Source: Rebecca billardiae RCC1528 (Eukaryota > Haptophyta). From it: DNA of 64,000 nucleotides. Position 1 is the first letter of the stretch. Each line of letters starts with the position of its first letter. The position numbers were made by a program, and so were the translations under genes. Below, piece by piece: positions 12,655 to 23,132 of the stretch. The DNA lies in contig OZ251232.1 in NCBI GenBank assembly GCA_965240325.2, positions 2,046,001 through 2,110,000 on the forward strand, in the 5' to 3' direction. Below the pieces are notes generated by a model. That model saw only the letters and a list, made by a program, of their open reading frames with translations, searched no databases and had not been told where the DNA came from.

Positions 12655-13540
12655 TAGTAGTAGTCGGGCCGGGGGTTTGGTGGTAAGGATTTTCCGAAAA
12701 ATCGGCGGCCGCTTTTTCCGAAAATCGCGGGACTGTGGCGGACGCGATCCATGCCGCACGACGGTGATGGCCGCGCCGGGGGAGGACGCGGGACCGCCGG
12801 ACCGGAGGTGCAAGCAGGCCGCAGCTGCGATTGTTGCGTTGATGGGACGGGCGGCGCGGCGGCCAATGCGCCGGCCCATGATCCGGGCGATACCCGGACG
12901 TCGAGACCGGGGCACAAGTTCCCGAGCGGGTGCCGTAGGAGAATCAGCACCTGCTCACACGTAGCAAGCATTGCCCTTGGTCTTGTTCGCGCGGGGATCA
13001 ATCTGGCCCACAGCTTCGCGATGCTGCGCACTGTGGGCCAGGTGATGCAGGCTTTCCAGTTCGCCGAACTCAAGAGGACTGCTCGCACTGCCAAGGCTTG
13101 GGCCTGTACCGCGGTGGTGCTCGGCGGACCTGATCCAAAGCCACAGCTGTGGTTTGACCTCGCGGGCGTACATGGCAAGACTGTATGGTCGCAAGGCCAT
13201 CGATGTGAACGTGTGCACGGCACCACTCTGCCATGCTTCAACTCGTCTGGGTCGAGCTGAGGGCAATCATTCGTGCCCGGAGCATCTGTCAGGCGCGCGT
13301 GCATGCATGCGCGCTGCGCGCCGCGCTGCGGCCCGCGGCTACAGCTCCTGTCACCTTAGCAGATATCTAATGCTGACCACCCCTTTGCGCATCCTGCAGT
13401 AGGCTGTGACAGGTGGGCCTTTCGCGACTGCGCCCATCGTCATCATGTCGCCGTGATCATCTGTCAGCAGCTGATCGTCGAGTCGTCTGCAGCTGGTCAG
13501 ACTCTCCGCCCGTTCGCCGGGCCCGGCCTCAGGCTCAGGC
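12655..13540. other. Mobile-element debris with a recurrent terminus motif
   Basis: TCGGGCCGGGGGTTTGG at 12664-12680 recurs exactly at 26140-26156, and in both places a short palindrome follows (here around 12688-12703, GATTTTCCGAAAAATC). That arrangement resembles a transposon end with a subterminal hairpin. From 12955 to 13260 a plus-strand frame reads through about 100 codons of protein-like sequence (includes MLRTVGQVMQAFQFAELKRT), but no family is recognisable and it is taken as a gene remnant. Confidence 0.45.
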
Positions 13541-14837
13541 TGCTCTCGATCGGGCTGGCGCCCAGCTCAAGTGCTAATCTTCGGCTCACACGTAGTCACA
13601 TATCCGGCGGCGGATGGCAGCGGTGGGAGAAACAAGTCTCACGCGCAGGCTCAGCTGATGGCCGCCGAGGCCAGCAGTGCGTCAAAATCGTCAGTATAGT
13701 AGTACGCGTAGCATCATCGTCAACGGTCAGCGACTATGTACTCATAGTCATACTGCATCCCGTCGACTCGTCCTCAGCCGCCGGTTGCGCCTAGGAGCGG
13801 GCGCAGCGTCGCCCTGGCGACCTCAACTGCAGGCCAATCGCGTCGGGCGGCAGCGGGGGCAGCATGATGAACGCCAAGTCGACGAGTGCGAGATTTGCCG
13901 CTGGCGCCTCGCCCGCCGCTCGCCGCGCAGCACTCTCAGGGATGACTGCCGGCAGCGCGCGCAGCTCTGAGCTCACCGGCGATCAGCGCGCGCAGCTCAT
14001 GCGCGCGCGCTGACCGGTGAGCGTGCCCGCGCCCATCGCGCGGACGAGCGCGGCGTAGGCCGAGAGCAGTGCGGCTCTCCGCACGTGCGTGTGCTCCGCC
14101 AAGCCCCGCGCGAGCTCGAGCTACACGCCGTGCGCAAGCCGAGCTCAACCGCATCGCACGCTTGAGATCACTACGCGACAGAACGCAGAGGTCGGTGAGG
14201 CTTTCAGAGCGGCGCTCACTGAGGCGGCTTGCGCAGGGCGTAGCTCGGCGAAGCGCTACTGGAGATGAATACCTGTCCCCGAGACGCAAGCCACGACATG
14301 TCTGTCAACTGGGACAGCACACTGAGGGAAGCATCAGCTGCGAGGTCAGGGTGTCTACTGCCAGACATCTGCCAGTAGAACGCCTCGCGCCCCACCTTCG
14401 TGCCAGCTGGGCCGAGCAGGTAGCAGCAAGAGTTCGCGCAGTACGGTATGGCAGCGTCCACGAACGGCGAGAGGGTCGCCCAACCGCCATGTACTTGGAT
14501 CGACAGCTCGGCGCACGCGCTGAACGATTGGAAATGCACTTCTGCGTGAACGGCAGCTTGCGCGCCTGCTTGCCCGCGGCAGGAGCCAGCACGACGGCGG
14601 CGCACGAAACAAGGAACGTCAGCACGCTCATGGCGAATGTTTGCCGTCCTCCGCCTCGCCGCTCGCATCCGAATCGCGGCCGATTCGGCGACGTGCAGAT
14701 GGGCGGCATGGCGCAGCCAGCTCCCAAGTACCTGTAAGGTATTCGCACATAGGAGCCGGCTTCATAGGCGACTCGCCTTTGAATAGCAGCTGCCTTCATA
14801 GGCGCGCGCTCAAAATAGCGCACGCTGACGAAGTCAT
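13541..14837 (-). repeat. Left arm of a 1.3-kb inverted repeat
   Basis: This segment is the diverged reverse complement of 26190-27497. Shared landmarks include CGATCGGGCTGGCGCC near the outer edge, CATATCCGGCGGCGGATGGC, CCGCCGGTTGC with CTAGGAGCGGGCGCA, and GCGCTCAAAATAGCGCACGC near the inner edge. Differences are many substitutions and small indels (the right arm carries about 25 extra bases near 26311). On the minus strand, 14216-14668 encodes the counterpart of the right-arm ORF, but the extra bases break its N-terminal frame. Confidence 0.85.
14216..14668 (-). pseudogene. Remnant of the inverted-repeat ORF (left copy)
   Basis: The frame ending at 14216 matches the last ~150 residues of the protein at 26228-26839, including HGGWATLSPFVDAAIPYCAN and FYWQMSGSRHPDLAADASLS. 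Relative to the right copy a ~25-bp deletion puts the N-terminal part, which starts MKAAAIQRRVAYEAGSY, in another frame. No known domain was recognised. Conservation of this one frame in both arms suggests it was once protein-coding in a mobile element. Confidence 0.4.
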
Positions 14838-14991
14838 CGGGGGGAATTTCGGCGAGCGATTTTTTTGCATGATGGCCGCTGCCGCGCTGCGGCGGCGGCC
14901 ACGGGAGGCGCTCAGGAGGCGCGCGTCGCACCAGACGACGCGCGTCGACGCTTGCCTACGGTTCTAGACAGAGTGTGCGCCACGCTGCATG

Positions 14992-15354
14992 CTATACAGT
15001 CACGGCACGCTCGGCAGTCAGGTCGACACTCGTCGACGCCGTCCGCGTGCAGTGCCGACACGAGTTGTGATCGAGCGCGTCGGCGCGCTCAGCCATCTGG
15101 TCGAGAATCATGCTGTGGTCTGCGGCCGAGAGAACGACCGGGATCTTCCTCAACGCCTTCCCCATCGTGCTCGAGTTGTGCGTAGTCTCGCCCGCGGGCG
15201 CGCTCGCAATCACCATCTGCAATCTGCGCTCGCCTTGCGCTGCAGCGCTCCTCGGAGTGCTACCACGAGAGCTCGCGGTACTTCTACTGGGTATTGGAGG
15301 AGTCGAAGGTGCGCCAGCCAAGTAGATGAAGTCGACCACCTCGGTGCCAGCCAC
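14992..15354 (-). pseudogene. Protein-like remnant, unknown family
   Basis: A minus-strand frame of 120 codons has the look of real protein (for example MGKALRKIPVVLSAADHSM and MILDQMAERADALDHN), and similar protein-like sequence continues upstream in another frame towards 15430. No family is recognised and there is no clean start. It lies in the interior of the region bracketed by the inverted repeat. Confidence 0.3.
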
Positions 15355-15564
15355 GATCAGTCCCCAGACGCCCCCAAAGCAGTGTCGGGGCCCAGAGGTA
15401 AGCGTCGAGGATCAGTAGTAGCTTACGGCGCAGTGTCCGAACGGTGCTCAACAGGACAGTACTGCAAGAAAATGAGATGGTACTCGTAGTCTGATTCACT
15501 GTCATCAGACTAGTTGCCGCCGGCGTCATCCACGGCTGTGATGGCCCCGTTGTGACCGGGCTCA

Positions 15565-16230
15565 ATGAGTGCCACGCGTCGCTGCTGGTCGTCCAGGAAG
15601 CGCTCTGCGAGCCAGTGTCAACCCGGAGCTGATGCGCTCGGCCGCTCGGGCCTCGGCGGCGCTCGAGGAGGGCGCCCCGCATTATCAGCTTCACCAAGGA
15701 GATCGCGCGCTGGCTGGGGACGGCCAAGCAGATGGACACGGAGCTGGGCGGCTCGGAGCTGATTATGAACCGCACGCGCGCGCAGCTCGCGAGGACGCGC
15801 GATCGTGTGGTGGTACCCTACGCCGAGATCACCGCGACTTTCCGGGGTACGACACAATCGACCCGGCGACGCGCGACGAGAAGCGCGCCCGCACTCAAGC
15901 CGGAAGAGCTTCCACAACCTGCGCATCGACCAGGCGGGTCGCGTGTGGGTGTGTCGCTGGCCGTGCTCGTGCGCACCGCGCCGTGCCGCGCTCCCGCGCA
16001 ACATGTGCCCGACATCCGGTCCCTGGCGCTCCGCCCCATCTTCAGCGAGCTCAACGACTGGCACGTCGCACGACGTGACGGCGCAGCTCCAGCGGAAGGC
16101 CGGCGCTGGAGCTGAGGACTCGGACGATGAGATCGAGGTCGACCGGGACTTGCGTAGCGCCTCGTGCCCACCTCCTCACGCGTCTTGCGGGCTGCAGCAT
16201 GCGCTGAATCTTGAGCTCCAGCCCTTCTGA
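15565..16230 (+). pseudogene. Frameshifted gene remnant, unknown family
   Basis: Protein-like stretches occur in successive plus-strand frames: a helix-like piece with ARWLGTAKQMDTELGGSELI near 15708-15765, then GYDTIDPATRDEKRARTQ near 15850, then PIFSELNDWHV near 16038, and an acidic tail DSDDEIEVDRDL near 16118. Changing frame is needed to join them, so this looks like a decayed gene with several frameshifts, or a gene with unusual splicing. No domain was recognised. Confidence 0.3.
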
Positions 16231-16297
16231 GCTTTCTTGCCGCGTCGACCGCGCGCGGAGAGCTTCTGCTTCCGCTTGGACATGAGGGGGTGCCCAC

Positions 16298-16438
16298 TTG
16301 GATGCAGAGTGTTCTCGACGTAGGTCACGCCCCAGCCTGGCGCAAGTGGATTGCTGCACTCACGATAACCTCAGGGGTGCAGCGATCGCGTTCCCCGCGG
16401 TCCAGACGCCATCCTCGTAGAGAACACTCTGCATCCAA
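16298..16438. repeat. 19-bp inverted repeat pair
   Basis: TTGGATGCAGAGTGTTCTC at 16298-16316 is repeated as its exact reverse complement at 16420-16438, with a ~103-bp spacer. It could form a hairpin or mark the ends of a very small mobile element; no clear target-site duplication is visible. Confidence 0.7.
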
Positions 16439-18832
16439 CCGGGCGTCACGCGGATTCCCACTGGGATGTCGCCGTCACATATTTGTTGGTATTTATTCAA
16501 TTTGCAACAGGCCTCTGAGACCACCCGAACTAACGAGGCCAGCCGATTTCCGGACGAAGCGCCTTGGACCAGTATGCGCCGCCATCGTGATTCGCGCTCG
16601 CGGGTTTGGTACACGGGCCCTCCGGGCCCGCATAAGAGACGCACACAGCTCAATAACCGCGAGATCGACCATGGCGGGCGTGAATGCCCGTCCCAACGCG
16701 ATCTAAGGCCCCAGCGCCACGGCCCGGTCACTGGGAGTCACTCTGCTCTCTCTCTCTATCTCAGCAGCTCTCATCTCTGCTCTGTCTTAGTCACTACTCT
16801 CTCTCTTAGCTCTCTCTCGATCTCTAGTATAGCGCGTCCTCAGCATACGACTCTGCAGGCGTCGTTGTCGTCGGAGGTGTCGGACGTCGCGTGCGTCCGT
16901 CCTCGACAGTGTCACGACGTTTGACGTGACTCTTTATTGTTGGCGCTCATCATAATCATTGAACATCATGTCACAGTGAACACGCCCCAGCGGCGGAGCG
17001 GACAAACAAAACTGCTTGGGAACCGGCCGATTTGGCAGGGCGATGGCGGGATCTCAGTCGTCCGCCCGAGGCCTTCCGCCGTCACTCGGCCGCTCTAGCC
17101 GGGCCCACGGGCGCGATCATCCGTGGGCCCATCCCGTACTGGGCGGACCGTATAGCTGGCCATTACATGGGACACTAGCTCGGGTGTCGCGCCACGACTC
17201 TGCCACGAGAAGCCGCCCGCGTCCGAAGCAGGCGTGTTTGAGCTCGCAGCAGCACGCGATCGACATGTGATGCTTGCTCCCACCCGTCCCGATGGATGGC
17301 GGGCCTGGGTGGCTGTCTGAGTGGTTGGTTAGGTGCAAGTACTTGCTCGCATGCTCCTTTTGGACCGCTGGAAATGTCTCGCCCCCAATATCCTCCACCT
17401 CAAAAGTGCTGCACTAGTTGGCCGGTCGAGTGGCACGTCGAGCGCGTGCCCGTCGGGTCACATCCTCAAGCATTCAAGGTGGACCTGAGCATTGTTTGAG
17501 ACGCGCCTAATGTCAGAAGGGCCATCGAGCGCGTCCTTCTCGTCCGACTTGGCGACTCATGCCTTCGCGTCTACGATGTGTACGGATCGGGCCCATCTGA
17601 CCGACTGCACAACGGGCTCTGAACAGCGACGGCCAGTGCACCAGGCGAATGGTGCCGGCCATGGCTGACGGTGCGTGTGCCCGCACACTGCGAGTGTGCT
17701 CGCGGACGCCCGCCTCCCCGACCGTCAGCGCCTCTGCGCACCAAGCTAGGGCTGCATGATTCCGACCCACTTTTGTGCTCACGCAATGATGCAGGCGGCG
17801 CGGCCCCTTCTGCGCACGCGCGCAGAACAGCTCGTTTGCGCTGACTCAGGGCGACCTGAGCGAGCTTGACTACATTCACGACCTCGTTGCGCACTTGCGC
17901 ACTCGACGACGTGCCGAGGTCGCGGTTCCGCCGATGGTAGCGTCTCGTTCGGGCGCACATCACAGCAGTGTGCATCCGTATCGGATGACGAATGCGAGCA
18001 ACTCAGCGAGGCACAACCATGCCCAGTCGGGTGCGCTTTGGGGTGCCGCGCGAGTGCGAAGGCCTCGCATTCCACGATTCACATCGCTCACGTCACCCTC
18101 TCTGCGTCGACCCACTGCCCACGCGCTTCGCGCGCCGTCGCGCAGATCACTGCTCATCAGCTTGCAGCTCAAAGGAGACGATGCGGTCGCGGCAGTGCGC
18201 TGGCTCGTCGAGCTGACGTGCCGCGGTCGCGGCAGCTGGGCGCCAGCTTGGCAGCTCGTGTGCGGTCTTCTTCCGCGAGCAGCTGCCGGCCTGCTTCAGC
18301 TTCGTGGGCAAGCGCGCGCGATGTCTTTGCGCGGGAGTGCGCAGGGTGCAGCTGCGGCAGCAAACGCATCGTGCTCGAGCAGCGCGCGAGGAGGCGGCAC
18401 GGGCGATTCGAGGCTCATTCGAGTCGCGGTGACTCTGCCAGGGCATATACTCTCCACACCTCACCTACCGAGCTGGACCCTGTCTTCGCTTCCTCCAGCG
18501 ATCCGCGCGCGCACACGCGGTGTTGACGGCTCGATCAGCCGCAGTCTCGGTGCCGTTCGGCGCCGAGCTCGAGGACGGGCAGGGCGAGCAGCTGCGCTGG
18601 CATGAGAGCTCTCTGACGCTTCTGACAGGGCGCTATGCGTGTCTAGCTGTCCGCTGACATGTCCCAGTCGCCGCAGGCCCTCCGTGGGCTCGGCCATCGA
18701 GCCTCACGCGAGCGACCCGCGAGGCGGGCGTCCGCCATTTTGTTTGTCCGCTTCGCCGCTGGGGCGTGTTCACTGTGGTTGCTGCATGTATCTCGCCCCG
18801 CGTGGCGGAGCTCTCGTCGTCCTCATCGGCGC
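16439..18832. other. Non-coding debris, pyrimidine-rich tract
   Basis: A CT-rich tract occupies about 16738-16840 (repeated CTCTCTCT blocks). The remainder shows no gene with a recognisable domain; open frames are mostly GC-driven and overlap on both strands. A few protein-like fragments around 18150-18530 cannot be joined into one frame. Confidence 0.4.
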
Positions 18833-20176
18833 TCACCTTGGCGAACCACCGTTCTCCTCGCCCGCGTTGTCCGCGCGAGCGTCGGAGGACCAACCGGAGT
18901 CCGACGCCGAATCGGTGTCGTCCGACTCCGAGCCGTGGCGCGCGCTTGCAGGCGCGCTCCCCGTCTCAGCTCCGCGAGCAGCGGCAGCAAGGCGAGCGGC
19001 CTGTGCGGTGCGACGCGAGCGGAGCTTCTCCCGGAACGCCTGCCCCGCCGCCCGGCGCTCGGCCTCGCGCCGCTCGAGCTCGAGCTTCCGCAGGTGCAGC
19101 TTGCGCCCGCGCTTGTCGAACAGCCGGCGCATCGCCGCGCACGTGATGCCGCGCACGCGCAGCAGCTTGGCGTCCTCGTCGGGCACGCCCGGCTCGTGCA
19201 CCTCGGTGTCGACGACGTGGTCGGCGCGCGGGCGGACGAGGAACGGCATGGAGAGCCTCGGCGCACACCGCGCGCGAGGCCGCACCACGCGGTGCACCGC
19301 GCTGGGGAAGTAGCCCCTGGTGAGCGTGCTCAGGAAGTCGCCCACGTGCACGAGCAGCTGCATCGCGCCCACGCCTGGCTCGGCCTCGACCGCGTGCCAC
19401 GCGTGTGCGGGCGCGCGCATGTACTCTTCGTGCTGCGCGCGCGCGGAGGCGTCGAGGAGCTGGAGCCCGGGCGTGCGCGGGTTGAGCAGGGACAGCGTGA
19501 GCAGCGACGAGTCCGTGTGCGCATCGAACACGACCTCCTGCTCGCGTGCACTCGCGCCGCCGTCGGCCGCGCCCGGCGAGTCAGCGTCGCTCGCAGCGTC
19601 GGGCGCGCTGGCCCCGGCGGCCCCGTCCGCCCCGGCGCCATCGCCCACCGCGCGGTCGTCAGACGCGGTGCCGGTGTAGTGGCATACGCGCAGCACGCTG
19701 TGGAGCACTTCCTCCGCGCCGAGCGCGCCCGCCGCGCACCCGTCCAGCATGCACGTGAACGCGCTCTCAGGTAACGCCATGTGCCGCGCGATGCAGCGCA
19801 GCAGCGCGTGCGAGATGGCGTGCAGCTCGTCGACGAGGGTGACGGCGACGGGCTCGAGGCCCGCGGACTCGGGCGGGGGCGTCGGCACGAGCGCGCCCGC
19901 GCCGTTGCGGTGCAGCTCCAGGAACTCGCTCCGCGTGATCTCGTCGAGCCGAAAGCCTGCGTACGTGTTGCCCACAAATTTGAAGTCGCCCACAGCCTTC
20001 TTCTCGTCCTCGGGCAGCAGGAAGAAGCTCTCCGCCTCGTGCCGCATCGACGAGACACGCTCGTGCATGCTGACGGGCAGCGCCAGCCGCGCGAACCCTC
20101 CCCGCAGCGCCTCGCAGAACGCCTCGGCGCTCGGCGCGTCCGCCAGCACCGCCTCCAGGGAGAAGAGCGGCGTCAT
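18833..20176 (-). CDS. 2-oxoglutarate/Fe(II) dioxygenase, isopenicillin-N-synthase-like
   Basis: A 447-residue protein of the isopenicillin N synthase/gibberellin-oxidase type, soluble and probably cytosolic. It has an N-terminal part with the family's GNTYAGF motif. In the double-stranded beta-helix the Fe(II) ligands are His220 and Asp222 (DAHTDSSLL) and His295 (SAVHRVV), and the 2-oxoglutarate-binding pair is Arg307/Ser309 (RLSMPF). After the core (to about residue 330) comes a charged, Ala/Arg/Ser-rich tail. An in-frame frame continues upstream to 20527, but the ATG at 20176 fits the start of the family fold. This ATG overlaps the stop of the upstream microprotein (ATGA). The stop lies inside AAGGTGAGC, which resembles a splice donor, so a further 3' exon is possible. 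The substrate cannot be told. Confidence 0.85.
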   Translation of the reverse strand: MTPLFSLEAVLADAPSAEAFCEALRGGFARLALPVSMHERVSSMRHEAESFFLLPEDEKKAVGDFKFVGNTYAGFRLDEITRSEFLELHRNGAGALVPTPPPESAGLEPVAVTLVDELHAISHALLRCIARHMALPESAFTCMLDGCAAGALGAEEVLHSVLRVCHYTGTASDDRAVGDGAGADGAAGASAPDAASDADSPGAADGGASAREQEVVFDAHTDSSLLTLSLLNPRTPGLQLLDASARAQHEEYMRAPAHAWHAVEAEPGVGAMQLLVHVGDFLSTLTRGYFPSAVHRVVRPRARCAPRLSMPFLVRPRADHVVDTEVHEPGVPDEDAKLLRVRGITCAAMRRLFDKRGRKLHLRKLELERREAERRAAGQAFREKLRSRRTAQAARLAAAARGAETGSAPASARHGSESDDTDSASDSGWSSDARADNAGEENGGSPR

Positions 20177-20316
20177 TGCGTGTACTTCGCCGGGGCCTTG
20201 GCGAAGGCCGCTCGGTTCTTCGTCGCCACGATGTACAGGAGCGGGAAGATCACGCCCGCCGTCATCACCACCAGCCCGAGCAGCCATCGCGTCAGCGACA
20301 GCTCGGGCACAGCCAT
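20173..20316 (-). CDS. 47-residue single-pass membrane microprotein
   Basis: A short frame beginning MAVPELSLTRWLLGLV encodes one hydrophobic segment (about residues 10-30, LLGLVVMTAGVIFPLLYIVA) followed by a basic tail rich in Lys and Ala. Its TGA stop overlaps the ATG of the downstream dioxygenase as ATGA, the arrangement seen in dicistronic messages. The start context (TTCGATGG) is plausible. The hydrophobic/basic layout looks like a small tail-anchored or organellar membrane subunit, but I do not recognise the family. It might instead be an upstream ORF controlling the dioxygenase. Confidence 0.55.
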   Translation of the reverse strand: MAVPELSLTRWLLGLVVMTAGVIFPLLYIVATKNRAAFAKAPAKYTQ

Positions 20317-20648
20317 CGAAGGCGGCCGCCGCGACTCCCACGGACCACCGCAAGGCATCAACGACTCTCACCTCGCGTGTTGAAGCTGCGGACTCTATCT
20401 CGGCTTTACAGTCGAAAAGTACTGTAGTCCGTGCAAGGGTGCTCACCAGTTCAGTCAGACAGTACTCACAGCCGTCCGGCAAAGTGTCACCACGCGGAAC
20501 CCGCCAGCGGGCGGAGTGCTGCGGCAAAAACTGTGTGGGGCGTCGTCAGGGCCGGCCAATAAGGTGACCGACCACCTGATGAGTGATGTGTGCGCATCAC
20601 CGTCCTCCGAATATCTGATGGCATCAGTCGATCATCAGCAGAGTCGTT

Positions 20649-23132
20649 TCACCGCCTGATGGCAATGCCTGGCGCCCTGACGCTGACTCCTGCCAGACGC
20701 GCGAGATGACGGAGATCGCCATCGTCGTCAGAGTGCGAGCAAGGCCTTGATGGCACATCTCGGCGCGTGAGCGTCTGCTGCGTGCGTGCTCGCAGACGGA
20801 GCGCTGCGGCGGCGGCCACGCTTGCCAACGCCAGCCCGGCGCACACCAACATGATGGCGCGCTGGCGCTGCCGGCCTGGGCGCACAGCGCGCCATCGTTG
20901 GCTGCTCAGCGCAGCTGCCTGCTCGCGCCGCTGCAGGTCGGGCGTCCAGCCGCCGCCGCACTCGCAGCACGCCAGCTCGGGGAACAGGTAGCGCTCCCCA
21001 TGCGGGACCCCTGGCGAGGCCAGCTGGCCGGCGGCGCACCACCCCCTCGCGGCGTACGCCTCGCACGTGCCGCCCATCGGGTCCTCCCAGTCCTGCGCGC
21101 TCACGCACTTGCTGAGGTCTCGCTCCACAAACGGAGGCGCGGCCGTGCGCAGCACGACAAAGGCCTCGTCGAGCTCGGCGTTGTCCGCCTGCTGCTCGGT
21201 GCACGCGTAGCAGTAGCCGAGCGAGGGCGAGAAGGCGAAGGCGGGGTGCGCGATGCGCAGCGCGGCCACCGCCTCGCGGCACGCGAACACGTTGTCGCTC
21301 GCTGAGACAGGCCGATGCTTGTCGCCGCACCGACGGCCGGCGTGCGCGTGCCCGGGCTGCAGCGCGACGAGGGCGCCCACCCCGCGCGGCGGCGGCGGCG
21401 GCGGCGGCAGCGCAGGCGGCGGTGCGACCGGCGGCGGAGGCGGCGCGGCGCTGATGACACCCGCGACGAGCACGTCGGCGTCGTCGTTGCCGCCACCGAA
21501 GCGGCCGCCGGCCGTCGCCGCGTTGGCCGCGGCCGCCATCGCCGCCATCGCCGCCGCCTCGTCCCGCGCGTGCTGCTCGAGGGCAGCGCGCGCCGCGCCC
21601 TCGTCCAGGCCCGCCCACTGCTGCCAGGGCTGGGTCACGGACAGCGCCGTCGCGGGCGACGGCGGCGACTTGTCCATGCGCCTGTACGCCGCAAGGAAGG
21701 TCGGGTAGTAGAAGGAGCCGGGGCAGATCATGCCGAAGCAGTGCAGCGGCGACGGCGGCGACGCGGGCGGCGCGGGCGGCGCCGGAGGCGGCGTCGGGGG
21801 CATCGGCCCCGCCCGGTGCCGTGCGGAGCTGGGGCCGTCAGAGGCGGGCGCGCGGGGGCATGCCGTGCTCGCGCGCGCCTCGTCGAGCCCCGCGTCACGA
21901 TGCGCGCCGCGCCTCGGCGCGCCCTGCTTCGAGAGCTCCCGGGGCCGGACGCGCGGGCAGGCGGTGCCTGAGGCGGTGCCGCCCATCACGCTGCCGGGCG
22001 CGGGCGCGGGCTGGCGCCAGCCCGGCGGCACCGCGGCCGAAGTGTCCGCTGGCTGCTCGCGCGGCGGCGGCGGCGGCGCGGCGACGACGACGCCGGCCAT
22101 GAGCGGCGGCGGCGGCGACCGTTCACGGCCCACCGCGCTCGCGGGCGCGCCGCGCCCCTCCGCCTCGCCTCGCGCTGAGACCGTGTGCAGGCCCGGCCAG
22201 CGCTGCGCCAAGCGGCCCGTGCTGCCGCCCGCCTCGGGTGTGACAGCGGCTGCGGGTGTGACAGCGGCTGCCTGGTGTGCGGCCTCGGCTGCGCCGTCCG
22301 CCTCGTCACCCGGCGTGACCACGTGCAGCCCTGGCCACTTGCGCGCCACGCTGTCCGTGCCGTCCGCCTCGCCATGCGGCGAGATCACGTGCAGGCCCGG
22401 CCAGTGGCGCGCCGCGCCGCCCGCGCCGTCCGCGGCTGCAGGGGCTGCGGGCGCACGCCCCGCGGCGCTCTGCTCAGCCGCGCCGCCAGCCGAGAGTGTC
22501 CCGCTGCTGGCCTCCGTGCCCCCAGCGCGCTCAAGCTGCGCATCCACTGCGCGGGAGCGTGGGAGGTTCCAAGGCGGAGGCGTCAGTGGCGGCGGTGGCG
22601 GCGAGGGCGGTGGCGGTGGCGGCGACGGCGGCCTCGGTGGCGATGGCGACGGTGGTGGCGGCCTCGGCGGCGATGGTGACGGTGGCATGGGCGAGGGCGG
22701 GCTCGGTGGGGGCGGTGGAGGATGTGGGTGGTGCCGACGGTACCATCCTCGCCGGTGGTCTCGCTGATGCGGAGGCGGCGCCGGCGATGGCGGCGGTGAC
22801 ATGTGGATGATCCGCTGGAAGGCAGCGCGCGTCTTCTCGATCGGCGGCGGCGGCGGCGGCGGCGGCGGGAACGGGCTGTGGCGCATGGTCCAACGGCGAG
22901 TGTGCCGCCGACGATGCGCGCCGTCGAGGTCCCCGGGGGGCGGCGACGGCGACGGAGGCGGCGGAGGCGGCGAAGACGGCTCATCCTCACCGTCGCGATG
23001 ACGTCTCCGCCGGGCGCGTCGCGCTCGCGAGGGGTCGGGCACAGATACGGTCGACAGGGAGGTGGCCAGCAGTATCACTGCCAGAGCGCAGCACAGCGCG
23101 GCGGCTACGAGCACGCCATGCCGCCTCCGCAT
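20649..23132 (-). CDS. Proline-rich membrane glycoprotein with Cys-rich C-terminal region
   Basis: The 827-residue protein starts with a signal peptide or signal anchor (about residues 7-30, VLVAAALCCALAVILLATSL) and an Arg-rich stretch. Long SPPPPP/PPSP tracts follow (about 50-200), as in extracellular hydroxyproline-rich glycoproteins of algae. The middle carries three repeats of the motif RxWPGLHxVxxxxEAxG (about 250-335) and further Pro/Ala-rich linkers. From about 625 to 745 there are two cysteine-rich modules, the second with DWEDPMGGTCEAYAARGWC and ACCECGGG, resembling the ShK-like modules of algal surface proteins. A second hydrophobic helix (about 759-781) and a short basic tail follow. 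It is probably a cell-surface or wall protein, and its Ser-Pro runs would suit prolyl hydroxylation and O-glycosylation. The first ~220 codons and the promoter are duplicated at 43271-44212. Confidence 0.75.
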   Translation of the reverse strand: MRRRHGVLVAAALCCALAVILLATSLSTVSVPDPSRARRARRRRHRDGEDEPSSPPPPPPSPSPPPGDLDGAHRRRHTRRWTMRHSPFPPPPPPPPPIEKTRAAFQRIIHMSPPPSPAPPPHQRDHRRGWYRRHHPHPPPPPPSPPSPMPPSPSPPRPPPPSPSPPRPPSPPPPPPSPPPPPLTPPPWNLPRSRAVDAQLERAGGTEASSGTLSAGGAAEQSAAGRAPAAPAAADGAGGAARHWPGLHVISPHGEADGTDSVARKWPGLHVVTPGDEADGAAEAAHQAAAVTPAAAVTPEAGGSTGRLAQRWPGLHTVSARGEAEGRGAPASAVGRERSPPPPLMAGVVVAAPPPPPREQPADTSAAVPPGWRQPAPAPGSVMGGTASGTACPRVRPRELSKQGAPRRGAHRDAGLDEARASTACPRAPASDGPSSARHRAGPMPPTPPPAPPAPPASPPSPLHCFGMICPGSFYYPTFLAAYRRMDKSPPSPATALSVTQPWQQWAGLDEGAARAALEQHARDEAAAMAAMAAAANAATAGGRFGGGNDDADVLVAGVISAAPPPPPVAPPPALPPPPPPPRGVGALVALQPGHAHAGRRCGDKHRPVSASDNVFACREAVAALRIAHPAFAFSPSLGYCYACTEQQADNAELDEAFVVLRTAAPPFVERDLSKCVSAQDWEDPMGGTCEAYAARGWCAAGQLASPGVPHGERYLFPELACCECGGGWTPDLQRREQAAALSSQRWRAVRPGRQRQRAIMLVCAGLALASVAAAAALRLRARTQQTLTRRDVPSRPCSHSDDDGDLRHLARLAGVSVRAPGIAIRR

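Noticed and set aside
18833-20527. A longer dioxygenase starting at 20527
   Set aside because: The extra N-terminal residues overlap the microprotein in another frame, look like untranslated sequence, and are unlike the family N-terminus; the ATG at 20176 is adjacent to the fold.
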